DNA of 7,782 nt from assembly GCA_025774865.1 (NCBI GenBank), contig JALGZO010000466.1:1-7782 (forward strand). The letters are read 5' to 3'. Both the position numbers and the translations under genes were made by a program. Shown piece by piece: positions 1 to 6,527 of this stretch (position 1 is the first letter of the stretch; every line of letters begins with the position of its first letter). Under the pieces are notes generated by a model that worked only from the letters and a program-made list of their open reading frames with translations, had not been told where the DNA came from and did not search any database. This DNA comes from a bacterium (GTDB taxonomy: Bacteria > ARS69).

Positions 1-1469
1 TTGCGGAAGTCCTCCTGGTAGGAATACTCGACGGCGATGCGGACCCCGTCCCAGACCCACTCGCCGGCACTCGCCAGAAACCGCCTCTGCGGAACGAACC
101 CGACCCGGTGACCCTCGCCGCCGATTACCCGAGTCACGCCACCCATGTCCTCGCTCTCGGAGTAGCTGAGGGCGATGTAGGTGCCCTTCGCTCCGATGGC
201 CTCGACCCAACGGTTCCACCCGAATTGCAGGCCAGTCGAGACCTGCCACGCCGTCGGTCTCATGGTCACGGAACGGCCCAGACCGTCCGTGAACGTCGCG
301 TCCTCCAAGGCCCCATTCCACTCCGCGATGAGGGAAATCGGACCGAGATTCGCCTTCACGTTCCCCGCCACTCCGGGGACGTAGCTGATCTGATCGAGGA
401 AGGCCCGGTACTCGTGTTCGAGGAATCGACTGTCGAAGACCGTGGTCGTGTAGTCGAAGTCGAGCTCGAGGACCTTGCTCCGGAAGCCGACGGTGGCACC
501 GAATCCCTGCCTCGAAAGCCATCCGTCGCTGCGTCCTTGGTCGAAGGTCTCGCCCCTGAACACGTACGCCCCGGCGCGAAACGGCGGCAGGGGCGAGGCG
601 GGAATCACGAGACCCGGCGCGGGTGGCGGGGTCTGCGGCGGACGGTATCCGAGCAGACGACTGAGCTTGCCGACGAGCGGATTGATGACCTTCGGCTTGA
701 CCGGCGGCGGACTTTTCCTGGGAGTGAGTTGGACCCGCTTGGGAGTGGGGAACTCGAACCCGAGCCAAACGACATCTTCCTTCATCTCGAAAACCTCGAT
801 GGTGAGCGGATCTTCGAGAGTCAAAACGTCCGCCACCGGATCTCCGGTCGAGATTCCAAAGGGTGCGATCACGCGACCGAATGTGAGGAAGGGGACGAAC
901 TTCTGCGTGTTTCCGAGGGTGATGAACGCGGTGTCGATGTTGATTCTCTCGATCGACGCCTCCCTCTCGTCCGTGGTCGGGAACACCGCATCGGTACCGT
1001 CGTCGTACTCGAGGATGACGCTGGCCCCCGCCCAGTCATTCACGGTGATCTCGAAATCGAACTCGGCGGTCGCCAGTTGCATCACGTGTTCGACGGGGCC
1101 TTCGAAGGGTCTGGCCCATCCGGCGACCTGCTCGAAAGTGCCACCGAAGACCACGAACGCGTTGATGTTCGAATCCGAAGTCGACAGGGCCTCCTGGATG
1201 ATCGCGCGGGTCGCGTCCTCCTGGGCGGCCTTCGCCGCCTCCAGCGCGGCCAGCCTTCGCTCCAGCTCTTCCTGCTCCCGGGCCAGCGCCCCGGTGGCGT
1301 CCTCGTACTCGGCCTTGGCCCGCTCGAGTTCCTCGATTCGCCGTGCGAGCTGATCGGCTTCCGTGGGCGTCTGCGCGACGACGCACGATGGCCACACGAC
1401 ACCGAGCACGACCCACCAGCCGGCGAGAACGAGGGCGGCCCGAATCAACTGGCGGGTGACTCCACACAT
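1..1469 (-). CDS. LbtU-like outer-membrane porin, C-terminus beyond the window edge
   Basis: I read 489 codons from an ATG at 1469; the frame is still open at base 1. Residues 1-32 look like a signal peptide, with a long hydrophobic core and likely cleavage after VVA before QTP. Residues 37-95 are charged, alanine-rich, heptad-like coiled coil. From about residue 103 alternating beta-strand segments begin. Motifs match what I recall of the LbtU siderophore porin family: DTAFITLGNTQKF (179-191), the GRVIAPFG strand (198-205), DPLTIEV (220-226) and a later AYVFRGE (301-307). LbtU of Legionella is an outer-membrane receptor for the siderophore legiobactin. Between strands, residues 241-298 form a proline-rich basic insertion that looks unusual. 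The gene follows the MacB gene on the same strand after 157 bases. Family assignment is fairly secure; siderophore transport is only inference, and another substrate or a general porin role is possible. Confidence 0.8.
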   Translation of the reverse strand, partial: MCGVTRQLIRAALVLAGWWVVLGVVWPSCVVAQTPTEADQLARRIEELERAKAEYEDATGALAREQEELERRLAALEAAKAAQEDATRAIIQEALSTSDSNINAFVVFGGTFEQVAGWARPFEGPVEHVMQLATAEFDFEITVNDWAGASVILEYDDGTDAVFPTTDEREASIERINIDTAFITLGNTQKFVPFLTFGRVIAPFGISTGDPVADVLTLEDPLTIEVFEMKEDVVWLGFEFPTPKRVQLTPRKSPPPVKPKVINPLVGKLSRLLGYRPPQTPPPAPGLVIPASPLPPFRAGAYVFRGETFDQGRSDGWLSRQGFGATVGFRSKVLELDFDYTTTVFDSRFLEHEYRAFLDQISYVPGVAGNVKANLGPISLIAEWNGALEDATFTDGLGRSVTMRPTAWQVSTGLQFGWNRWVEAIGAKGTYIALSYSESEDMGGVTRVIGGEGHRVGFVPQRRFLASAGEWVWDGVRIAVEYSYQEDFR

Positions 1470-1626
1470 GAAGAGACTCCTCTGCCCTGGGGGGCTCCCG
1501 GCGACGGCGACCGCACCGTCGATGGGATCGGTCGCCGGAATATCGGTCGGATCGGATCGAAGGCTTGAGGGAGAGCATCTCGGGCGGGCAGTCTTGCCCG
1601 GCCTGGTCCGGCGCGGCAGCATGCGA
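1470..1626 (-). other. Intergenic spacer between MacB and porin genes, with a small hairpin
   Basis: This is the only sizeable gap within the leftward cluster. It contains a perfect 6-base stem with a 4-base loop (CGGGCA at 1585-1590, TGCCCG at 1595-1600). No T-run follows the hairpin on the minus strand, so it is not a classical intrinsic terminator. It may weaken read-through, process the transcript, or do nothing. I see no convincing promoter for the porin gene here, so co-transcription with the transporter genes and a separate weak promoter both remain possible. Confidence 0.35.
1477..1483 (-). promoter_or_regulatory. Ribosome binding site of the LbtU-like gene
   Basis: On the minus strand AGAGGAG lies seven bases before the ATG at 1469. 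It is a near-consensus Shine-Dalgarno sequence. It supports this start, which is also the one that gives a well-formed signal peptide. Confidence 0.7.
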
Positions 1627-3660
1627 TCAGTTTCGAAACGCAGCGACCGGTTCCAGGTGGGCCGCGCGCGATGCAGGATAAGAGCCTGAGAGCAGCCCGA
1701 TCCCTCCGCCCAGGAACGGAGCCAGAAGAGGTGCCCAGGGGTCCAGCACCGGGGTCCAGACCTGATACGCGGAGACGGCGGCCACGAGAAGGACCCCGGC
1801 ACTGGCTCCGACGATCCCCCCGACGATCCCCATCGAGGCGCTCTCCAGAAGAAACTGGGCGATGATGTGTCCCTGCGTGGCGCCGATGGCCCGGCGCAGA
1901 CCGATCTCGCTCGTACGCTCCATGACTCCCACCAGAGTGATGTTCGCGATGCCGAGCGCGCCGACCACCAGAGACAAGCCCCCGAGCAGGAGGAACATGA
2001 CGCTCAGATCGCTCTGCACTTCGTCGCGCACACGTGTCATCTGTTGAGGGACTTCGACCTTCAGGATCCGCGGGTCGTCGGGCCGCAACGCCAACCCCGC
2101 CTGATCGGCGATGAGGTGCGCCGCCCCGATCTTCGTCTCGACGACGACCGTACCGGGACCGGCGAGCCCGAAGTCCTGTCGCGCCGAGCCTTCGGGGATG
2201 ATGACGGAGGCAAGGAGCTCCGGCTTGCGAGCGACATCGCTCAGAATGCCCGCCACCAGGTATAGATGATCGCCGATCGAAACCGCGGGAAGCTGCTCCA
2301 CGCCCATGATCCCGAGCCGCAGAGCCGCATCCGGGCCCAGGATGGCGACCCGGTCGGCCCGGGTCGAGTGGCCTTCGTCCGGAAGTCGGCCGTTCTTCAG
2401 CTGGGCTCGGACCGCTCGGAAGAGGCCCGGCGAAGCCGCTTGCACCGAGAGTTTGAACGCCGTGCCGTTGACCGGATCCTTCACCGGCGACGAGCTCACC
2501 AGCGCGTCCCCAACGTCCACTTCGCTCATCGTTCCCGCGGCGACCACGCCGTTCAGGCGGCGCAGACGAGCCGGCGCGTCCCACGGAATCGCCTTCGGGT
2601 CGACGACCCCCGTGGACTTGCCGGGCCTCGCCGCGATGAAGAGCTCGGTAGCGGCGACCTCGTCGAACTGGCTGACGATGCGGTTTCCGGCCGTTCGCGT
2701 CAGTCCCAGGGTCGCCACGAGAGCGGTGATTCCGATGATGACACCCGTCACGGTCAGCATCATGCGGCCCGGTCTCGCGAACATACCCGCGAGCGCTTCG
2801 TCCAGGAGATCCCGGATCGTGATCCCCGACCGGGTTCGGAGCTTCTTCGCTTTCGCGGGGTCTTCCTCCTCGACCCGCTCGTCCGCCTCTCCCGCGAAGA
2901 TCGACACGGCGGTTCGGGCGCTCTCGGCTCGGTCCGTCGTCAAGGCGCCCGACTCGCGACTCTGGCTGACGTTCGTCAGCACGCCGTCGACGATGTGCAC
3001 ACGCCGTCGCGCCCGCCCCGCGACCTCCTCGCTGTGCGTCACGACAACGAGAGTCAAACCCTGTCGATTCAGCCTCCCGAAGAGATCCAGGATGGACGCC
3101 GACGATTTCGAGTCGAGGTTTCCGGTGGGCTCGTCGCATAGCAAGAGGCTCGGAGAGCCGACGAGCGCCCGAGCGATCGCGACTCGCTGCCTCTCCCCGC
3201 CCGACAGGAGCGTCGGCAGGAACTCGGCTCGGTGCCCCATCCCCACCCGCTTCAGCGCCGCGAGGGCCCGCTCCCGTCGGCCGACGTGGGATTGTTTGCG
3301 GTACACCTCCGCCAGCATCACGTTTTCCAACACCGTCCGGTAAGGCAAGAGGTGGAACGACTGGAAGACGAACCCGATGCGTTGGCTCCGCAAGCCGGCC
3401 CGTTCGTTGTCGTTCAGCTCGCCCGTGTCGATGCCTTCGAACAGATACGTGCCACTGGTCGGCCGATCGAGGCACCCCAGGATGTGCAGGAGGGTCGACT
3501 TCCCGGCTCCGGACGGACCGGTGATCGCCAGCCAATCGCCGCGCACGAGCCAAAGATCCGCGTCGACGAGCGCGTCCACGGCGGGTTCGACTCCGTACCG
3601 TCTCCCGATCTTCGTCAGCTCCAACAGCGAGGCGCTGCCGCCGGCTCGCCCCGCTCTCAT
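1627..3660 (-). CDS. MacB-type ABC transporter, fused ATPase and permease
   Basis: The 677-residue protein has an N-terminal ATPase domain followed by a permease domain in the inner membrane. The ATPase shows Walker A GPSGAGKST (48-56), Q-loop Q100, signature LSGGE (152-156), Walker B LLLCDEP (172-178), D-loop NLDS (181-184) and the switch histidine H209, so it should be active. A charged linker (about 235-285) leads to a first membrane helix (about 300-322), a large periplasmic domain (about 323-545), then three helices near 552-577, 608-633 and 643-660. The FtsX/MacB signature ERTSEIGLRRAIGAT (581-595) and the C-terminal YPASRAAHLEP are present. MacB proteins are mechanotransmitters that drive export of peptides, macrolides or siderophores from the periplasm with a MacA-like adaptor. 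Length is close to E. coli MacB (about 648). The ATG overlaps the upstream adaptor stop as ATGA, with little Shine-Dalgarno of its own, which suggests translational coupling. Substrate unknown. Confidence 0.93.
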   Translation of the reverse strand: MRAGRAGGSASLLELTKIGRRYGVEPAVDALVDADLWLVRGDWLAITGPSGAGKSTLLHILGCLDRPTSGTYLFEGIDTGELNDNERAGLRSQRIGFVFQSFHLLPYRTVLENVMLAEVYRKQSHVGRRERALAALKRVGMGHRAEFLPTLLSGGERQRVAIARALVGSPSLLLCDEPTGNLDSKSSASILDLFGRLNRQGLTLVVVTHSEEVAGRARRRVHIVDGVLTNVSQSRESGALTTDRAESARTAVSIFAGEADERVEEEDPAKAKKLRTRSGITIRDLLDEALAGMFARPGRMMLTVTGVIIGITALVATLGLTRTAGNRIVSQFDEVAATELFIAARPGKSTGVVDPKAIPWDAPARLRRLNGVVAAGTMSEVDVGDALVSSSPVKDPVNGTAFKLSVQAASPGLFRAVRAQLKNGRLPDEGHSTRADRVAILGPDAALRLGIMGVEQLPAVSIGDHLYLVAGILSDVARKPELLASVIIPEGSARQDFGLAGPGTVVVETKIGAAHLIADQAGLALRPDDPRILKVEVPQQMTRVRDEVQSDLSVMFLLLGGLSLVVGALGIANITLVGVMERTSEIGLRRAIGATQGHIIAQFLLESASMGIVGGIVGASAGVLLVAAVSAYQVWTPVLDPWAPLLAPFLGGGIGLLSGSYPASRAAHLEPVAAFRN

Positions 3661-5180
3661 GGCAACCCGACGGACCCGGGGCTCTCGTACCCGATCACGA
3701 CGAGCTGGCCGGGCGCGAGCTCTCCGGCGACGGGATTCACCTCCACGAAGCCGTCCGCGGAGAGACCCGGCTCGACCACGACGTACTCGAGGATGCCGTT
3801 GTTCTCGACCTGGACTCTTGACGTGCCGTTAGCGGCCAGCGAGAGGGCGCTGATCGGAACGGCCGTGACGGCTCCTTGGGTCGACTCGATGGGGATCGTG
3901 AGACGCAGAGAGAATCCGTCGAGCGGCGTCGGCGTCGGGTCGACGCGCACCTCGAAGTAGATGCGATGTCCGCCGACGCCGTACGATCCGGGCGTGCTGG
4001 CCACCATCCGCACCGTACCTCGAGCCTCGACCCCGAGAGCCGGCTCGTCGATGGCGACCCGCATACCGGGATGGACGAGGGCCGCCGCGTCCAGCGGAAG
4101 CGACGAATCGACAGCGACGTCGTTGTCAGTCACCGACATGATGGGACCACGCGCGGCATCGCCGACCACCACGTCCACGGACTCGACGCGAACGGGCGGC
4201 GACGGAATGAAGACGATCTCGTCGGCCGGCACCTGGATGCCGAGCCTCCGCTCCAGAGCGCTCAGCTGCGCCGTCAGTTCATCGACTCGGGCTGCGGCCG
4301 ATCCGGCCTCGAGCTCCGCCACCTTCCGAGCGTCCAGGGCCCCTTGAATGACCATGTCGCCGGCCAGTCGGGCGGCCGCCACGCCCGCTTCCGCCTGCTC
4401 CAGTCGCGCGTCGGCCGCGGCTCGCGCCGACTCCGTCTGCTGGGGATCCAAAACGATGGCGGCCCGGCCCGCCGTCTGGGCCGCGAGCTCGGCCGACGCC
4501 ACCCGCCGGTTGTGCTCGGCCGTCGCCCGGGCGGATTCCACCGAAAGCGCCGCGGCCGCGGCTGCGTTGTCCGCACCGACTTGTACGGTGGTGGCCAGCT
4601 CCAGCTCGCGCTCCAGTGCCCGCTGTTGCGCCTCTTGGTCCTTCGTGGGCCCGAAGGCTTCGAATCCCTTGGCCCGGTACCACGCCGCGACGGCCCGGCC
4701 GGTGGCCGCATCGTATACTCCGTCGACCGGACCCGGCCTGAACCCCAGCCTTTGGAGCCCTGCCTCGAGCTGGCGCACATCATTGCCCTCGAGCCCCGGG
4801 ACGAGATCCCGGTAGGCCGGAAGCTCCCCGCGCAGGACGAACACCGGGCGGCCGGACGCTGTCAGCATCACGTCCCCCTCGGCGAGCTGCTTGTTTCGCA
4901 CCGGCAGCGTGGTGATCAAGCCGCTCTGCGGCTTCAGGAACGACGGCGCAATGGAGATCGGCTGGGGGAGCCCGAACCGGGCCTTCCCGCGCGTCACGAC
5001 GTTCGCGCTCAGGACTCGTTTCTCGACGGGCACGAGAATCGGCGACGGCGATGGCGCCGCCGTTCGCGCCGCGGCCTCCGCCGGCGATTGAACCCGCGAA
5101 GCGGCCAACCACCCCCCGGCCGCGACCCCGCCTACGAACACGAGGACACTCATTAGGCCGACAGTTCTACGTTTGCTCAT
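3657..5180 (-). CDS. Membrane-fusion (MacA/HlyD-like) adaptor with peptidoglycan-binding domain
   Basis: The 507-residue protein begins with a basic stretch and a hydrophobic signal-anchor helix (about 7-27), so it should sit on the inner membrane facing the periplasm. A first lipoyl-like half lies around 78-120 (RPVFVLRGELP at 111-121). It is followed by a PG_binding_1-type domain at about 126-172 (GNDVRQLEAGLQRLGF, then DGVYDAATGRAV). Residues about 182-315 form an alanine- and glutamate-rich alpha-helical hairpin. The second lipoyl half and beta-barrel domains follow from about 317 (ADEIVFIPSPPVRVESV), with a membrane-proximal domain near 430-500. Such adaptors link an inner-membrane transporter to the envelope. 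The peptidoglycan domain could anchor the assembly to the wall. The gene lies 19 bases after the secreted-protein gene and overlaps the MacB gene by four bases, so it is almost certainly the partner of that transporter. The domain order is, from memory, typical of actinobacterial adaptors. Confidence 0.88.
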   Translation of the reverse strand: MSKRRTVGLMSVLVFVGGVAAGGWLAASRVQSPAEAAARTAAPSPSPILVPVEKRVLSANVVTRGKARFGLPQPISIAPSFLKPQSGLITTLPVRNKQLAEGDVMLTASGRPVFVLRGELPAYRDLVPGLEGNDVRQLEAGLQRLGFRPGPVDGVYDAATGRAVAAWYRAKGFEAFGPTKDQEAQQRALERELELATTVQVGADNAAAAAALSVESARATAEHNRRVASAELAAQTAGRAAIVLDPQQTESARAAADARLEQAEAGVAAARLAGDMVIQGALDARKVAELEAGSAAARVDELTAQLSALERRLGIQVPADEIVFIPSPPVRVESVDVVVGDAARGPIMSVTDNDVAVDSSLPLDAAALVHPGMRVAIDEPALGVEARGTVRMVASTPGSYGVGGHRIYFEVRVDPTPTPLDGFSLRLTIPIESTQGAVTAVPISALSLAANGTSRVQVENNGILEYVVVEPGLSADGFVEVNPVAGELAPGQLVVIGYESPGSVGLP

Positions 5181-5199
5181 GTATCACTCGGAAACCGGC

Positions 5200-6120
5200 T
5201 TACTTGACCTCACGCGCGAACATCTCCTTCTCGATTCGCTCCTCGATCGGATCGAAGAGCTCCTCGGCCAATTCGAAGTTCGCCAACGCGACGCGCCGCT
5301 CGTAGTCCTGGAGCTCCTCGAGCGCCGCCAGTTGATCCGCCGACATATCCTCGACCCGCACCGAACGCCCCTCCGTGAGCGCATCGAGCCGGCCCCTGAT
5401 GTCCGCTTCGACCTCATCGGGATGGTCATAGTCGAAACCGGCTCCCCGCATCTCCTCGGCGTAATCTCGAAGAGCCTGCTTCATGCGAGGATCCTGATTG
5501 ATGACCGTGCTCACCGGATTGTAATACGTCGCCGCCAGCTGATCGGGAGAGAACACCTGCTCAATTGCCTTGCGGGTGCATCCGCCGCATCGAGAGAAGT
5601 CCTCAGCCTCGAGGCCCACTGCGAACGTCGCGCTGACATCCTCGCCGAACAACGCGAGGTTATAGGCTTCTTGGTCACCCGGAGACAGGCTTTCGAATAC
5701 CTCGATGTTCCGTTCGCCGAGTCCCAAGCGGCCCGGGCTGTATCCCGGGTTCAGCTGGGGAGGCAGGCCGGTGTACAACGTCGAAAGACCGAACCCGTAC
5801 TCTTCGATGAATTCGTCCTCCGAGACTCCCGGTAGAGACTTGTCCGCCGTCATGCCTCGCCGTACGGTCGGATAGTCCACGGCAAAATACTCGAACCCCT
5901 GCTCTCGCATGCATTCAGCAATGCGCCCTTCGACCGCTTCAATGTTTTGAACGAGTTGACGTTTTGTAAGACCGAACTCTTCCGTCCCGAGTTCCTTCGG
6001 GTCCTCGGCGCGTGAATCGGCAAAGAGAACCAGCGACGCCACCACGACGGAGAGTACGCTGGAGGAAACACTCGCTCTCATTGCTTCGTAATCGCCACGA
6101 ATGGCGCCTCCTCGTGTCAT
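5200..6120 (-). CDS. Secreted protein of unknown function with repeated MxxxGFxY segments and a CxxC motif
   Basis: I do not recognise a named function. From the ATG at 6120 the protein is 306 residues. Residues 14-38 form a signal peptide (hydrophobic SVLSVVVASLVLF, likely cleavage after SRA) with no lipobox cysteine, so a soluble periplasmic or secreted protein is expected. The mature part is acidic and mostly helical. It has one cysteine in AECMREQGFEYF (68-79), a CGGC pair (178-181), and a second segment EMRGAGFDYDHP (223-234) that echoes the first but has no cysteine. The C-terminal 45 residues look like a charged helix. I recall similar cysteine-containing 'CMxxxGFxY' exported proteins of unknown function in Actinobacteria, but could not check this. 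It is the first gene of the cluster, 19 bases before the adaptor, so a role as substrate-binding or accessory factor of the transporter is possible but unproven. A start at 6180 is possible but has poorer support; 6081 would also keep the signal peptide. Confidence 0.75.
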   Translation of the reverse strand: MTRGGAIRGDYEAMRASVSSSVLSVVVASLVLFADSRAEDPKELGTEEFGLTKRQLVQNIEAVEGRIAECMREQGFEYFAVDYPTVRRGMTADKSLPGVSEDEFIEEYGFGLSTLYTGLPPQLNPGYSPGRLGLGERNIEVFESLSPGDQEAYNLALFGEDVSATFAVGLEAEDFSRCGGCTRKAIEQVFSPDQLAATYYNPVSTVINQDPRMKQALRDYAEEMRGAGFDYDHPDEVEADIRGRLDALTEGRSVRVEDMSADQLAALEELQDYERRVALANFELAEELFDPIEERIEKEMFAREVK

Positions 6121-6129
6121 CGCCGGTCG

Positions 6130-6134
6130 CCTCC
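6130..6134 (-). promoter_or_regulatory. Ribosome binding site deciding the start of the secreted-protein gene
   Basis: GGAGG on the minus strand lies nine bases before the ATG at 6120. Neither the upstream ATG (6180) nor the downstream ATG (6081) has an equally good site, so 6120 is the preferred start. Confidence 0.6.
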
Positions 6135-6153
6135 AAAGGTCACTCGTCAGCTC

Positions 6154-6209
6154 TTCCCAGTGTGTGACGGATTCGCGCAATGCGCTGGGTTAGAGGTTAT
6201 CACTGGGAA
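6154..6209. repeat. Widely spaced 9-base inverted repeat around the transcription start region
   Basis: TTCCCAGTG (6154-6162) and CACTGGGAA (6201-6209) are perfect inverted copies 38 bases apart. Near their shared centre lies a short dyad GCGCA-A-TGCGC (6175-6185). One arm touches the extended -10; the other lies in the predicted leader, about 34 bases before the start codon. This could be a pair of operator half-sites or a cruciform-like structure. An RNA stem would require transcription to start further upstream than the predicted promoter. Confidence 0.45.
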
Positions 6210-6222
6210 CTTGCTGAGGCAA
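6194..6222 (-). promoter_or_regulatory. Candidate sigma70-type promoter of the leftward cluster
   Basis: Read on the minus strand there is a -35-like TTGCCT (6222-6217, four of six consensus bases), a 17-base spacer and a -10-like TAACCT (6199-6194). The -10 matches at its first, second and last bases and is preceded by an extended -10 TGA. Transcription would start near 6187, giving a leader of roughly 65 bases before the ATG at 6120. The match is moderate, but its position and the dyads around it support it. Confidence 0.4.
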
Positions 6223-6237
6223 AGTCGTTTCTTTGCC
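6218..6237. repeat. Perfect 7-6-7 inverted repeat overlapping the -35 box
   Basis: GGCAAAG (6218-6224) and CTTTGCC (6231-6237) are perfect inverted copies around a 6-base centre. The dyad covers most of the candidate -35 element of the leftward promoter. Size and shape suit an operator for a dimeric repressor. No regulator gene is in the window, so the binding protein is unknown. Confidence 0.45.
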
Positions 6238-6468
6238 AAGGTCGTCGCTTCCGCCGCGGCGACGCGCACGTCTTGACGCGTGTCTCCAAAGTCACGAATC
6301 ACAGCCACCGGGCATCATCTGCAAAGCTCTGCATGAGATTGCCATTCGTGCCAGCGCGATCGGCAGAGGAGCGGCCCTGATCGCCTGATACGCCACGTCG
6401 CCCCGGGGTCGAAGAGACCCGGCTGCGCCTCAGGCGCCCGACGACGACGGACGGGTTGACCGCCGCGG

Positions 6469-6502
6469 CGCCGATCCGGGAGTATCGGCGGGAATTTCCG
6501 CC
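6469..6502 (+). other. Two overlapping, mutually exclusive hairpins before the kinase start
   Basis: CGCCGAT (6469-6475) pairs with ATCGGCG (6484-6490) around an 8-base loop. GGCGG (6487-6491) can instead pair with CCGCC (6498-6502). The two share bases 6487-6490, so only one can form at a time. They end about 11 bases before the ribosome binding site. A regulatory role is conjecture. Confidence 0.3.
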
Positions 6503-6513
6503 AGCCCGCACGC

Positions 6514-6519
6514 GAGGAG
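6514..6519 (+). promoter_or_regulatory. Ribosome binding site of the kinase gene
   Basis: GAGGAG lies eight bases before the GTG at 6528. This near-consensus site decides in favour of the GTG start over in-frame methionines inside the kinase domain, the first of which (residue 51) would cut off the start of the glycine-rich loop. Confidence 0.7.
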
Positions 6520-6527
6520 CCGCATCC

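Larger units (their letters stand above)
6238..6527 (+). other. Kinase leader region without a gene, rich in small dyads
   Basis: No supported gene lies here. Small GC-rich dyads occur at 6252-6261 (CGCCGCGGCG), 6406-6420 (GGGTC/GACCC) and 6425-6437 (GCGCC/GGCGC). A TTGACG at 6273-6278 resembles a -35 box but has no good -10 at the right distance. The kinase promoter is therefore not identified. Some of these dyads are expected by chance in DNA this GC-rich. Confidence 0.4.

Noticed and set aside
108-1568. Long open frame on the plus strand
   Set aside because: It is antisense to the LbtU-like gene, which has a signal peptide, a good ribosome site and family motifs; the plus-strand translation is rich in charged residues and low complexity, with no recognisable domain.
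1585-1600. Hairpin as a terminator after the MacB gene
   Set aside because: The stem is only six bases and no T-run follows on the minus strand.
1445-3553. Long minus-strand open frame of about 700 codons overlapping the MacB gene
   Set aside because: It is an out-of-frame shadow. The other frame has every ABC transporter motif, while this one is arginine-, glycine- and serine-rich without any domain.
3876-5156. Long plus-strand open frame opposite the adaptor gene
   Set aside because: Its arginine-rich low-complexity translation is typical of an antisense frame in GC-rich coding DNA.
6121-6180. Upstream ATG extension of the secreted-protein gene
   Set aside because: Starting at 6180 would put about 50 residues before the hydrophobic core of the signal peptide and lacks a good ribosome site, whereas 6120 has GGAGG at nine bases.
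6273-6301. TTGACG as the -35 box of a kinase promoter
   Set aside because: At 17 bases downstream the sequence is GAATCA, a poor -10 match, and no better hexamer lies at 16-18 bases.
6180-6380. Small plus-strand open frame in the divergent intergenic region
   Set aside because: It has no ribosome site worth noting, no recognisable features, and overlaps the candidate leftward promoter.
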